A DNA stretch of 64,000 bases, taken from contig NZ_KE383993.1 in assembly GCF_000423245.1 (NCBI RefSeq), positions 163,259 to 227,258 on the forward strand, given 5' to 3'. Origin of the DNA: Ligilactobacillus ceti DSM 22408 (GTDB lineage: Bacteria; Bacillota; Bacilli; Lactobacillales; Lactobacillaceae). A model generated the notes under the pieces. The model did not search any database. It worked only from the letters and a program-made list of their open reading frames with translations, and was not told the origin of the DNA. Positions 55,883 to 63,991 of the stretch are shown one piece after another (position 1 is the first letter of the stretch; each line of letters begins with the position of its first letter). The position numbers and the translations under genes are program-made.

Positions 55883-56106
55883 GTTGGGGAATTTGCAGAA
55901 AAAGTCAAAACGTTATAACATGAAATAGATAAATGTTTTTACTTATAATGTTAAGTTGAATTGAGATTAACAATGGATGGAACAAGGAGTGCATAGTTTT
56001 TTATAAAGATCATTCAATCAGCAGCATTGTAAAAATAGTAATTAAGATATATTCTGAAATTGTCAAAAATAAAATCAGCTGATTTAAAATTTCAAAGGAG
56101 AAAACA

Positions 56107-57018
56107 ATGAGCATACAAGTTATCATGGATGATATTACCAAATTAAAAGTAGATGCTATTGTAAATACATCTAGTTGTTATTTAGATGATTATACCGGTT
56201 TTCAAGGTGCTATTAAAAAAGCAGCAGGAACTGAGATGGAAACTGAATTTAAATTAAAGTTTGAAACTGGGATTAAAGAAGGAACATCAGGATTTACCAA
56301 AGGCTATAACCTACCAGCCAAATATATTATTCACACAGTTATACCTCAACGTAATTTTTTTAATCCAACATCACTTAAAAATTGTTATGAATCTATCCTT
56401 AAAACAGCTTCGGAAATCGAGATAAAATCATTAGCGCTTCCGTTGCTGGGTTGTGGAGATAAAGGGTGGACAATGGATGAAAGTTTAAAAGTTGCTTTGA
56501 GGGTATTTATTAATTGCGACCATGATATTGATGAAATATTTATTGTAACTGATAAAGAAGATGAATTTAAGGCAGTAAATGCAGTTATTAGGAAAAAACG
56601 TTGTTTGTTACTTTTAGAGGGTGTGAGAGAACTTCATAGACGAGGTTATCAAAATGTGCGAATTTTACCATATATGGCTCCGAGCGGGGTATTCTGGAGA
56701 TTAGATATTTTTGATACTATAACTAATAATAAATTGCGATATTCTAGTGGTGGACAAGAACAGCTTGGTAATAGCATTGTGCAAGTTGACGATTCTTCAT
56801 CAAAAGTAGCAGATGTTATTTTTAAAGAATTGTCTTTAACCGAAGTGCAAAAAGCTGATCAAGAATACGCAATATGGTTGGATTGTCTTGTTGAAGCCTC
56901 AATTGGAATATTTCAATTACCGTGGGCCTTTGCGGAGTATGTAGAAACTGATTGTTGGCATTTAGGTTCTATACAATTTCCTTTACCACCGAATTATCGT
57001 AGAAACATAGAATTATAA
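56107..57018 (+). CDS. Macro-domain protein with an unknown C-terminal domain
   Basis: Residues 1-150 form a macro domain that would bind ADP-ribose or a relative: DITKLKVDAIVNTSS, GFQGAIKKAAG, GYNLPAKYIIHT and LPLLGCGDKGWTMDES. The usual NAAN motif reads NTSS and the glycine loop is DYTG, so de-ADP-ribosylation activity is doubtful. Residues about 165-303 are a separate part with LHRRGYQNVRILPYMAPSGVFWRLDI, of no domain I can name. The ATG follows AAAGGAG. It stands 756 bases before cas9 on the same strand, with a terminator between. Confidence 0.75.
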   Translation: MSIQVIMDDITKLKVDAIVNTSSCYLDDYTGFQGAIKKAAGTEMETEFKLKFETGIKEGTSGFTKGYNLPAKYIIHTVIPQRNFFNPTSLKNCYESILKTASEIEIKSLALPLLGCGDKGWTMDESLKVALRVFINCDHDIDEIFIVTDKEDEFKAVNAVIRKKRCLLLLEGVRELHRRGYQNVRILPYMAPSGVFWRLDIFDTITNNKLRYSSGGQEQLGNSIVQVDDSSSKVADVIFKELSLTEVQKADQEYAIWLDCLVEASIGIFQLPWAFAEYVETDCWHLGSIQFPLPPNYRRNIEL

Positions 57019-57150
57019 AGTTTTTGACCTATAATCAACAACAAGTCTACTTTAAAATCAGTAAAAGTTATCAACGTCGATGTTATGAAATAATGGTAGG
57101 ACAATAGAAAATTCAGATGAATAAAACTAAATAACAAATAAGGATTTTAG

Positions 57151-57182
57151 CGGTTCGGACAATAAAGTCTGATCCGTTTTTT
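57151..57182 (+). terminator. Terminator after the macro-domain gene
   Basis: CGGTTCGGAC and GTCTGATCCG arms (one mismatch, one G-U) with six Ts. Confidence 0.7.
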
Positions 57183-57238
57183 ATAGAAAGGATGAATACA
57201 TTTTAATAGTCAATTAAGTATATATAAAAACAAAGTAG

Positions 57239-57406
57239 TGTACCTGTGGTGGGTATCGATTTAGAGCTTTTTTACAAGAATCTATGCATATAAGCTTATG
57301 TGAACGATTAGATATAAAAAGAGCACTTAATCCGTTTTTTATGGATTCTATACTAGAAGAATGTGATGAGATAGAGTTAAATAAAGATATCGGCAAAGAA
57401 ATATAA
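57239..57406 (+). pseudogene. Possible gene remnant upstream of the tracrRNA
   Basis: A 55-codon open frame without a start or ribosome site reads like protein (RFRAFLQESMHISLCERL, then FFMDSILEECDEIEL). Stops surround it. It may be the scar of a lost gene. I do not recognise the family. Apart from this, 57019-57561 holds only a terminator and A/T-rich sequence. Confidence 0.25.
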
Positions 57407-57561
57407 AAAGAAGCTTAAGACTGTTGCTATGTATGATAAGATAGGAATTGGATGATTTTACAAAAAATAAATTGGTAAAATTATTAATGATTAAGATAGT
57501 GAGATGATAAAACGTAAAGAGATGTTTTGATAGAGGATTAACATAAATAAGTGAGGAAAAT

Positions 57562-57590
57562 AAAAAAACTTCATTTAAAAAAATGAAGTT
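57562..57590 (-). terminator. Terminator of the tracrRNA
   Basis: AACTTCATTT and AAATGAAGTT arms; only the minus-strand side has a T-run, which fixes the direction of the tracrRNA. Confidence 0.88.
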
Positions 57591-57680
57591 AAAATGCCCA
57601 CAGCGGGCTGCCATTTCTGGTCAATAGAATAAATTTTTATTTGAACTTAAGTGTGTTGTTCTCGATAGGTCTTAAAACCT
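57562..57680 (-). ncRNA. tracrRNA: tracrRNA of the type II-A CRISPR locus
   Basis: The minus strand has a complete small RNA unit. It starts at about 57680 and contains an anti-repeat (57676-57639) whose complement shares 28 identical bases (57649-57676) with the CRISPR repeat. The anti-repeat ends in UCAAAU, which pairs with the repeat start GUUUGA as a six-pair lower stem; a bulge containing AAGU on the tracr side lies between the stems, as in other type II-A systems. A hairpin CCA-GAAA-UGG, a GCCC/GGGC hairpin and a terminator follow. Length is about 119 nt. It is divergent from cas9. Confidence 0.9.
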
Positions 57681-57686
57681 ACTAAT

Positions 57687-57715
57687 ATTCTAGTATGAAT
57701 ATTGAAAAATGTCAA
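57687..57715 (-). promoter_or_regulatory. tracrRNA promoter
   Basis: On the minus strand a consensus TTGACA (57715-57710), a 17-base spacer and TAGAAT (57692-57687) place the start about seven bases downstream, at the edge of the anti-repeat. Confidence 0.85.
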
Positions 57716-57729
57716 ATTTTGAATATATA
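57702..57729 (+). promoter_or_regulatory. Possible cas9 promoter, overlapping the tracrRNA promoter
   Basis: TTGAAA (57702-57707) and TATATA (57724-57729) with 16 bases between. The tracrRNA -35 box lies in this spacer on the other strand. Confidence 0.5.
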
Positions 57730-57774
57730 AAACTGATTGCAAACGAAATTAAATTATCCTAGGGAGGTAAAATA

Positions 57775-60700
57775 ATGAGTAAAAAATATCAAAACACAAA
57801 GTATTATGTAGGGCTTGATATCGGAACGTCGTCTGTTGGGTGGGCTGTAACAGACGCGAATTATGAGTTATTAAAAGTTAATGGTCATAAGACATGGGGA
57901 TCAAGATTATTCACAGAGGCTGAAACGGCACTTGAACGGCGAACACACCGCGCTACTCGGAGAAGACTGCAAAGAAGAAAACAAAGACTGGATTTATTAG
58001 ATGAATTATTTGCTGAAGAACTTGCTAAAGTAGATCCACAGTTTTTACTTCGTTTGAAGGAAAGTCAGTATCATATGGAAGATAAAAGTACAGATGATAA
58101 GTATGTTTTGTTTAATGATCAAAATAGAACAGATGGAGAATTTTTTACAGAGTATCCAACGATTTATCATTTGCGTAGTGAATTAATGCAAGGGAAAAAA
58201 GAGGATATACGTGCAGTATATCTTGCATTACATCATATCGTGAAATATCGTGGCCACTTCTTATTACCTGGAGATAATTATGATATGCAAGGTAATTTAA
58301 GTGAACTGATTAAGAGGCTGTTTAAATTTATTGAAGAAACTTTATTTATTGAAGATCTTGGATTGACGGATGAAATTCAATCCAAAATAGAAGAAATTTT
58401 ATTGACAAAGACAAAAACTCGTCTTGATCGCCAAAAAGAAATTGTCAAACTTTTTAATACAAAACATCAAAAATTAGATGATAAACAAAAAAAATTATTA
58501 GAAGCTATTTTTAAATTATGTTTAGGTCTTAAAGGTAATATGGTTAATATTTTTGGTGACAAAGGTGAATATGGAATTGATTTTACTGATGTCGAAGATA
58601 AGAAGAAAAAGGTAGAATTTAGTGCTGATTATGATAATAACATTAATGACTATGTAGATTTCTTTGGTGAATATTTTGAATTGTTAGAAATTACGAAAAA
58701 AATTAATGATACAGTTATTTTTTCTGAAATTTTAGTCGATGGAAAAGGTTTTTCTGAATCTAAAGTAATTTCTTATGAAAAACATCAACAAGATTTGCGC
58801 AAATTAAAGACACTCTTGAAGAGTCTAGATAAAACCTTGGGGTATAAATACGGAGAAGGATTATACCAAAAAATATTACTTGATGATGTAAAATCTAATT
58901 ATGTTAATTATTCAGGAAATTCTCAAAAATTAAAAAAATGTACTAAAGATGAGTTTTATGGGTTTATCAAGAGTAAGTTAAATTCAGTTACCAAGAAAGA
59001 AAAGGTTTCTGAAGCTCAACAAAAAGAAATCGCTCAGATTCTCGCTGATATGGAATTTGGTGATTATCTACCGCTGCAACGTACAACTGATAATGGTGTT
59101 ATTCCAAACCAATTACACAAAAAGGAATTAATTGAAATTATTGAACAACAAACTAAGTATCATGATTTTTTCAATGATGTAGATGAAAATGGGCTAACTA
59201 TTAAAGATAAGATTATTTCATTAATGACTTTTAGAATACCTTATTATGTCGGACCATTGAATGATTATCATAAAGTTGCTGATGGAACAGGACATGCTTG
59301 GATTGAAAAGAAAAAAGACGGTAAAATCTATCCTTGGAATTTTGATGAGATGGTTGATACAGAGGCTACTGCAGAAAAATTCATTAAAAATTTGACGAAT
59401 AAATGCACCTATTTAAAAGGTGAAGATGTATTGCCAAAAGAATCGAAGCTGTATTCTGAATTTATGTTATTAAATGAACTTAATAATATTAAAATAGATA
59501 ATCAAAAATTGGATCCTAAATTGAAGATGAAAATGGTATCAGAGTTGTTTATGAAAAAAAACGAAAAGATAACGAAGAAAAAAATTGTTGATTACTTACG
59601 CTCAATTGGTCAAGCTAATGGTAACGAGATGGTTAGTGGAATTGATCGGGAAATCAAATCTGATCTGAAAACTATTCATAAAATTCAACATTATTACCAA
59701 GACGCATCGCTAGAAATGGCGGAAAATATTATTCGTTGGAATACCATTTTTAATGATTCTACTTCTGACATATTAAAGGATAAAATCACAAAAGCATATG
59801 GTGATGTATTAACTCCTGGTCAGATTAAAGGATTGTCTAATCTAGCATGTAAAGATTGGGGGAAATTATCTGAAAAATTCTTAACAGGTATTCGTTGTGA
59901 TGTGGGAGAATTTAAAAATATTAGTATTATTCAAGCTATGCGAGATACTAATAATAACTTGATGGAATTATTATCGAATAAATATGAATTTATGGATAAG
60001 ATTCAAGAATACAATAAAGAATATTATGGTGATTTTACCTTCAAAGCAGAACCCTCTATTATGGATGATTTATATGTGGGACCCGGTCCGAAAAGAGCTA
60101 TTTGGCAAGCGGTACGGATTGTTGAAGAAATTAAGCGGATTATGGGGCATGATCCAGAAAAAATCTTTCTTGAAACAACAAGAACTAATCGGGCACCAAA
60201 GGTTAAGAACACTAAACGTTATGATGCGTTAGAAAAAAAGTATGAGTCCGTTAAAGAGCACGAATATGCAGAAGTAAAGAAAGAATTTGAAATTGAAAAA
60301 AATGATAGTTTAAATATAAAGAAGTTATTTCTTTATTTTACACAACTCGGACACTGCATGTATTCTGACGAAAAAATTCCTTATAATGAATTATTCACTA
60401 ATCGTTATGATATTGATCATATTTATCCACGAAGTAAAACAAGAGATAACTCTATGGACAATCTCGTATTGGTGAAAGCAGAATGTAATAGAGATAAGAA
60501 AGATAATTATCCAATTAAGCTTAAAACAAATATTCAACAGAAATGTCAGGTTCGTTGGGCATATTTACGTGATAAAAAACTTATTACTGAAGAAAAATAT
60601 AATCGCTTAGTGCGTAAAACACCATTAACTGAAGATGAATTGTCACAATTTATTGCCAGACAATTAGTGTTTACATCACAATCTGTCAAAGCAACAGCGG

Positions 60701-61962
60701 AAGTATTTAAAAGGTTATATGAAGATTCTAAAATTTGTTATGTTAAAGCTGAGAATGTTAGTGACTTTAGATATGGTTCAACTAGAAAAATGAGTAAAGA
60801 TGATCAACCGCAACCTTTTATCAAAAATCGCGATGTGAATGATTTTCATCATGCGAAAGATGCTTATTTAAATATTGTAGTGGGTAATGTATATGATGTT
60901 AAATTCACACAAAATCCAACGAGATTTATTAAAGCAAATAAAGATTATAGTTTGAATTATATTTTTAGATATCCTGTGAATAAAAAAGGTGAGAATGTTT
61001 GGGATCCAGAACAATCGATGAAGATAGTGGAAAAAACATTGAAAAGCAATGATGTGCGTGTCACTAAATTAGTGAAGCCAATCACTAGTCCAATATCCAA
61101 CGAAACTCTTCATAAAGCATTAAAATGTAAACCTGGTTCTTATTTACCACGTAAATCTTCTAAAGGAACACCCTTGGCAGATGTGACTAAATATGGTGGA
61201 TATGAAAAGATTAAAAATGCATATTACAGTATTTATAAATATACCTATATGAAGAAAAAAGAATGTATGGAAGAGTTTCTACTTGTACCTATACCAATTC
61301 ATTTGGTGAATAACGATGAAGAATTACCAAAATATATAAACGATAAGATAGCCGAAAGAGCAAAAAAGAAAAAATTGGAAACAGTCGAGTGTATTGTAAA
61401 AGAATTATATCAAGGAACTTTAGTTAGAATAAATGGGTATGATTATCGTATTGCAGGAAGTTCGGGAAAACAATTCGAATTGCATAATGGGATTAATCTG
61501 ATTGTTGAACCTTGGGTTGAAAAAGTTCTGAAAGAAACAGATAAATTCGTGCGAAAATCTAATTCAAAATTAGATAAAAAACAACAAAAAGAGAATACAA
61601 CTGAAACTCTGATTGAAAAACAATTAAATGATGTATTTGAATATCTCTGTCGGAAATTAAATCAAGGCATATTCAAAAACAACAAACATACATTACCTGC
61701 TAAACTGTTGGGGGATAGTATTCAAAAACGTTTTGAAGATGCTAGTATTGAAGATGAATTTGAGGTTATAAAAGAATTGATAAGTGCTATAGCGAAGAAT
61801 CCTCAGAATTTCAAAACGATTCAAAAAGTACTAGATATATCCGGCAGTTCGATACCAAGATTTAATTTAAAGCTTACAAAAAATAATGTAGACGAGTTTA
61901 TTATTAAAAATGAATCGGTGACTGGTTTATTTACACATGAGAAAGTTATTTTTAGAAAATAG
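57775..61962 (+). CDS. cas9: CRISPR-associated endonuclease Cas9 (type II-A)
   Basis: A 1395-residue Cas9. RuvC-I GLDIGTSSVGWA has the catalytic Asp15. The arginine-rich bridge helix LERRTHRATRRRLQRRKQR follows. RuvC-II is IFLETTRTN with Glu800. The HNH nuclease has DIDHIYPRS with His882 and CNRDKKDN with Asn905. RuvC-III is HHAKDAYLN with His1026 and Asp1029. A recognition lobe lies between the bridge helix and RuvC-II, and a PAM-interacting domain follows RuvC-III. The nuclease residues are all present, so it should be active. The ATG follows AGGGAGG. The csn2 gene makes this subtype II-A. Confidence 0.97.
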   Translation: MSKKYQNTKYYVGLDIGTSSVGWAVTDANYELLKVNGHKTWGSRLFTEAETALERRTHRATRRRLQRRKQRLDLLDELFAEELAKVDPQFLLRLKESQYHMEDKSTDDKYVLFNDQNRTDGEFFTEYPTIYHLRSELMQGKKEDIRAVYLALHHIVKYRGHFLLPGDNYDMQGNLSELIKRLFKFIEETLFIEDLGLTDEIQSKIEEILLTKTKTRLDRQKEIVKLFNTKHQKLDDKQKKLLEAIFKLCLGLKGNMVNIFGDKGEYGIDFTDVEDKKKKVEFSADYDNNINDYVDFFGEYFELLEITKKINDTVIFSEILVDGKGFSESKVISYEKHQQDLRKLKTLLKSLDKTLGYKYGEGLYQKILLDDVKSNYVNYSGNSQKLKKCTKDEFYGFIKSKLNSVTKKEKVSEAQQKEIAQILADMEFGDYLPLQRTTDNGVIPNQLHKKELIEIIEQQTKYHDFFNDVDENGLTIKDKIISLMTFRIPYYVGPLNDYHKVADGTGHAWIEKKKDGKIYPWNFDEMVDTEATAEKFIKNLTNKCTYLKGEDVLPKESKLYSEFMLLNELNNIKIDNQKLDPKLKMKMVSELFMKKNEKITKKKIVDYLRSIGQANGNEMVSGIDREIKSDLKTIHKIQHYYQDASLEMAENIIRWNTIFNDSTSDILKDKITKAYGDVLTPGQIKGLSNLACKDWGKLSEKFLTGIRCDVGEFKNISIIQAMRDTNNNLMELLSNKYEFMDKIQEYNKEYYGDFTFKAEPSIMDDLYVGPGPKRAIWQAVRIVEEIKRIMGHDPEKIFLETTRTNRAPKVKNTKRYDALEKKYESVKEHEYAEVKKEFEIEKNDSLNIKKLFLYFTQLGHCMYSDEKIPYNELFTNRYDIDHIYPRSKTRDNSMDNLVLVKAECNRDKKDNYPIKLKTNIQQKCQVRWAYLRDKKLITEEKYNRLVRKTPLTEDELSQFIARQLVFTSQSVKATAEVFKRLYEDSKICYVKAENVSDFRYGSTRKMSKDDQPQPFIKNRDVNDFHHAKDAYLNIVVGNVYDVKFTQNPTRFIKANKDYSLNYIFRYPVNKKGENVWDPEQSMKIVEKTLKSNDVRVTKLVKPITSPISNETLHKALKCKPGSYLPRKSSKGTPLADVTKYGGYEKIKNAYYSIYKYTYMKKKECMEEFLLVPIPIHLVNNDEELPKYINDKIAERAKKKKLETVECIVKELYQGTLVRINGYDYRIAGSSGKQFELHNGINLIVEPWVEKVLKETDKFVRKSNSKLDKKQQKENTTETLIEKQLNDVFEYLCRKLNQGIFKNNKHTLPAKLLGDSIQKRFEDASIEDEFEVIKELISAIAKNPQNFKTIQKVLDISGSSIPRFNLKLTKNNVDEFIIKNESVTGLFTHEKVIFRK

Positions 61963-61975
61963 TTAAACAATTTTA

Positions 61976-62018
61976 ATATCTAGAATCAAGAAACATTTCT
62001 GATTCTAGATATTCTTTT
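61976..62018 (+). terminator. Hairpin between cas9 and cas1
   Basis: ATATCTAGAATCA and TGATTCTAGATAT form a perfect 13-pair stem with an 11-base loop, followed by TCTTTT. It could be a partial terminator or a processing site that sets cas1-cas2-csn2 levels below cas9. Confidence 0.65.
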
Positions 62019-62036
62019 ATAATTAGGAGGCAGAAA

Positions 62037-62924
62037 ATGGGTTGGCGTGTAGTGAGAGTGTCGGGTCGAGCTAAATTAGATTATAAAATGAATTATTTAG
62101 TATGTAGAAAATGTAATGATACATTGCGTGTTTTTTTGGATGAAATATCTATTTTGATTATTGAAAGTACTTGTGTCAGTATTACAACTGCATTATTAGT
62201 TAAACTGACAAAACAAAAAATAAAAGTTATTTTTTGTGATGAACAGAGGATGCCTTATTTTGAAATGATGCCATATTATGGTAGTCATGATACGAGTAGA
62301 AAAGTACTTGATCAGATGAAATGGACTGATTACAATCGTTATTTAGTATGGACATCCATAGTGTTCAAAAAAATCGCAAATCAGGCTAGAATTTTAAAAG
62401 ATAATCAAAAAGATGAATATTTAAAATTGTACAACTATATGGATGAAATGGAATTTAATGATGAAAATAATAGAGAAGGCCATGCGGCTAAAGTCTATTT
62501 TAATGCTTTATTTGGCAATGAATTTAGTCGAGATAAAGAGTGTCCTATTAACGCTGCTTTGAATTATGGATATACCTTATTGTTATCGATAGTACTTAGA
62601 GAAATAGTAGCGATGGGATATATTACTCAATTAGGAATTCATCATCATAATATTTTTAATGAATATAATTTAGGCTCAGATTTAGTGGAACCTTTACGAA
62701 TTTTTGTTGATCGTTTTGTATTGGAAAACGATATTAAAAAGTTTGATAAAGAGGAAAAAGCAATACTTACGAATATACTGGTGGAACAGGTTGTTTGCGG
62801 TAATAAGAAAAGAACCATGTTGGATGCAATTGAAATCTATGTACGGAGTGTAATCAAAGCAATTGAAACGGGGGATCCCGCAACAATCTTATTTGTTGAG
62901 GAATTGCGAGATTATGAGTTATAG
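62037..62924 (+). CDS. cas1: CRISPR-associated endonuclease Cas1 (type II)
   Basis: Cas1 integrates new spacers together with Cas2. The 295-residue protein opens with MGWRVVRVSGRAKLDYK, as in type II Cas1, and carries metal-binding residues in REGHAAKVYFNALFG (Glu147), GIHHHNIFNEYNL and DLVEPLRIFVD. The ATG follows AGGAGGC. It overlaps cas2 by 11 bases. Confidence 0.96.
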   Translation: MGWRVVRVSGRAKLDYKMNYLVCRKCNDTLRVFLDEISILIIESTCVSITTALLVKLTKQKIKVIFCDEQRMPYFEMMPYYGSHDTSRKVLDQMKWTDYNRYLVWTSIVFKKIANQARILKDNQKDEYLKLYNYMDEMEFNDENNREGHAAKVYFNALFGNEFSRDKECPINAALNYGYTLLLSIVLREIVAMGYITQLGIHHHNIFNEYNLGSDLVEPLRIFVDRFVLENDIKKFDKEEKAILTNILVEQVVCGNKKRTMLDAIEIYVRSVIKAIETGDPATILFVEELRDYEL

Positions 62925-63234
62925 ATTTATGAGAGTGTTACTTATGTTTGATTTACCTGTTTTGACATCCACCAACAGGAGAGATTATCGCAAATTTAAA
63001 AAGTTCCTAATTACTACTGGGTTTTATATGTTACAAGAGTCGGTATATTGCAAAATGGTCTTGAATTCTACAGCTGCCAATACAGTTGTTAAGAGCGTTA
63101 AAGATAATGCACCACCAAACGGACTGGTCCAAACACTAATAATTACTGAAAAACAATTTTCTAATATGGAATTAATAAGTGGAGAATTTGAAACTGATGT
63201 AATAAATAATGATCAGAGGGTGATTGATTTATGA
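62914..63234 (+). CDS. cas2: CRISPR-associated endoribonuclease Cas2
   Basis: A 106-residue ferredoxin-fold protein, the scaffold of the Cas1-Cas2 integrase. MRVLLMFDLPVLTSTNRRDYRKFKKFL is the usual start of Cas2. I place the start at the ATG 62914 (MSYRFMRVLLMF), because the longer open frame upstream lies within cas1. It overlaps csn2 by four bases. Confidence 0.95.
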   Translation: MSYRFMRVLLMFDLPVLTSTNRRDYRKFKKFLITTGFYMLQESVYCKMVLNSTAANTVVKSVKDNAPPNGLVQTLIITEKQFSNMELISGEFETDVINNDQRVIDL

Positions 63235-63914
63235 GTGGGTACAGATTAGCTAATATACATTGGAATTTTTATATAGAATTAGATGAGAAATGGATTGCCG
63301 AATTATATATAGAAGATAAAAGTTATTTTCAGCAGACGTTGATGGATTTATGTCAACAAATGACGATACAAGAAGGTCCATTTACTTTGTCGAAAGATAA
63401 TAAATTGATTAAATTTTCAAAAAACATAGAAATTATTATGGATTATTTGCGACTAGATCCAAATAATAAAAAAGTTATGACTAAAATCATTTCTAGAATG
63501 GAAAAATATGCGCAAGATGATTATGTTAAACTACAAAAAATAATGACCGAAATTAATAGTTTTTATGATGAATTAATGTATCAAGGGGCCTTTGATTTAC
63601 AAAGAGATACTTCGGTATCGTTAGTTAATCTTTTGAAAGTGGCTGGTTTTAGTATTAATAATAATTTTGAGACTTTGTTGGAACGATTGATTTGTTATAT
63701 AGAAACTGAAAATGAATATTTAGATGTGCCGCTATTCGTCTTAGTGAATGTGGACTCATATTTTAATGATGACGAAATCAAAGATTTATATGATTACATG
63801 ATTCTCAATAATATTAAATTAATCGTTATTAATTCCAATCTACCCAAACGAGACGTTGAAATAGAAGGGGTTAAGCGGTATATTATTGATAGAGACTTAT
63901 GCGAGTTATATTAA
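63231..63914 (+). CDS. csn2: Type II-A CRISPR adaptation protein Csn2
   Basis: Csn2 forms a tetrameric ring on DNA ends and is needed to acquire spacers in type II-A systems. The 227-residue length, the position behind cas2, and the C-terminal beta-alpha pattern (PLFVLVNVDSYFNDDEIKDLYDYM, then IKLIVINSNLPKRD) fit the short Csn2 group. The ATG overlaps the cas2 stop. It ends 41 bases before the first repeat. Confidence 0.92.
   Translation: MSGYRLANIHWNFYIELDEKWIAELYIEDKSYFQQTLMDLCQQMTIQEGPFTLSKDNKLIKFSKNIEIIMDYLRLDPNNKKVMTKIISRMEKYAQDDYVKLQKIMTEINSFYDELMYQGAFDLQRDTSVSLVNLLKVAGFSINNNFETLLERLICYIETENEYLDVPLFVLVNVDSYFNDDEIKDLYDYMILNNIKLIVINSNLPKRDVEIEGVKRYIIDRDLCELY
63886..63914 (+). promoter_or_regulatory. 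Possible promoter of the CRISPR array, inside the end of csn2
   Basis: TTGATA (63886-63891) and TATTAA (63909-63914) are 17 bases apart. A transcript from here would begin about 35 bases before the first repeat. Confidence 0.4.
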
Positions 63915-63955
63915 CTTCTACTATCCAGAACTAAACTTCTCAAATCTTATTTGAG
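63915..63955 (+). promoter_or_regulatory. CRISPR leader with ATTTGAG anchor
   Basis: The 41 bases between the csn2 stop and the first repeat. The last seven, ATTTGAG (63949-63955), match the leader-anchoring sequence known to direct spacer insertion in type II-A arrays. ACTTCTCAAA (63935-63944) is an inverted copy of the repeat's bases 2-11. Confidence 0.85.
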
Positions 63956-63991
63956 GTTTGAGAAGTGTGTTGTTCTCGATAGGTCTTAAAC
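63956..63991 (+). CRISPR. First CRISPR repeat (array continues past the window)
   Basis: A 36-base unit that starts GTTTGAGAAG and ends AGGTCTTAAAC, the GTTT...AAAC frame of type II-A repeats. Its bases 63963-63990 are identical to 57649-57676, the complement of the tracrRNA anti-repeat. Nine bases of the leader-proximal spacer follow (63992-64000). Only one repeat is visible, so the call rests on the tracrRNA match, the leader anchor and the cas genes. Confidence 0.92.

Noticed and set aside
56107..57018. DarG antitoxin of a DarTG system
   Set aside because: No DarT-like gene is adjacent, and the C-terminal part does not resemble the DarG C-terminal domain.
57214..57614. Minus-strand open frames between the macro-domain gene and cas9
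   Set aside because: They are A/T-rich, have no ribosome sites, and one covers the tracrRNA terminator and hairpins.
57639..57678. A second, isolated CRISPR repeat upstream of cas9
   Set aside because: It differs from the repeat at its 5' side, has no second copy nearby, and is followed on the minus strand by hairpins and a terminator and preceded by a consensus promoter. It is the tracrRNA anti-repeat.
57640..57774. tracrRNA on the plus strand, reading towards cas9
   Set aside because: No terminator follows on that strand, and the hairpin at 57562-57590 has a T-run only on the minus strand.
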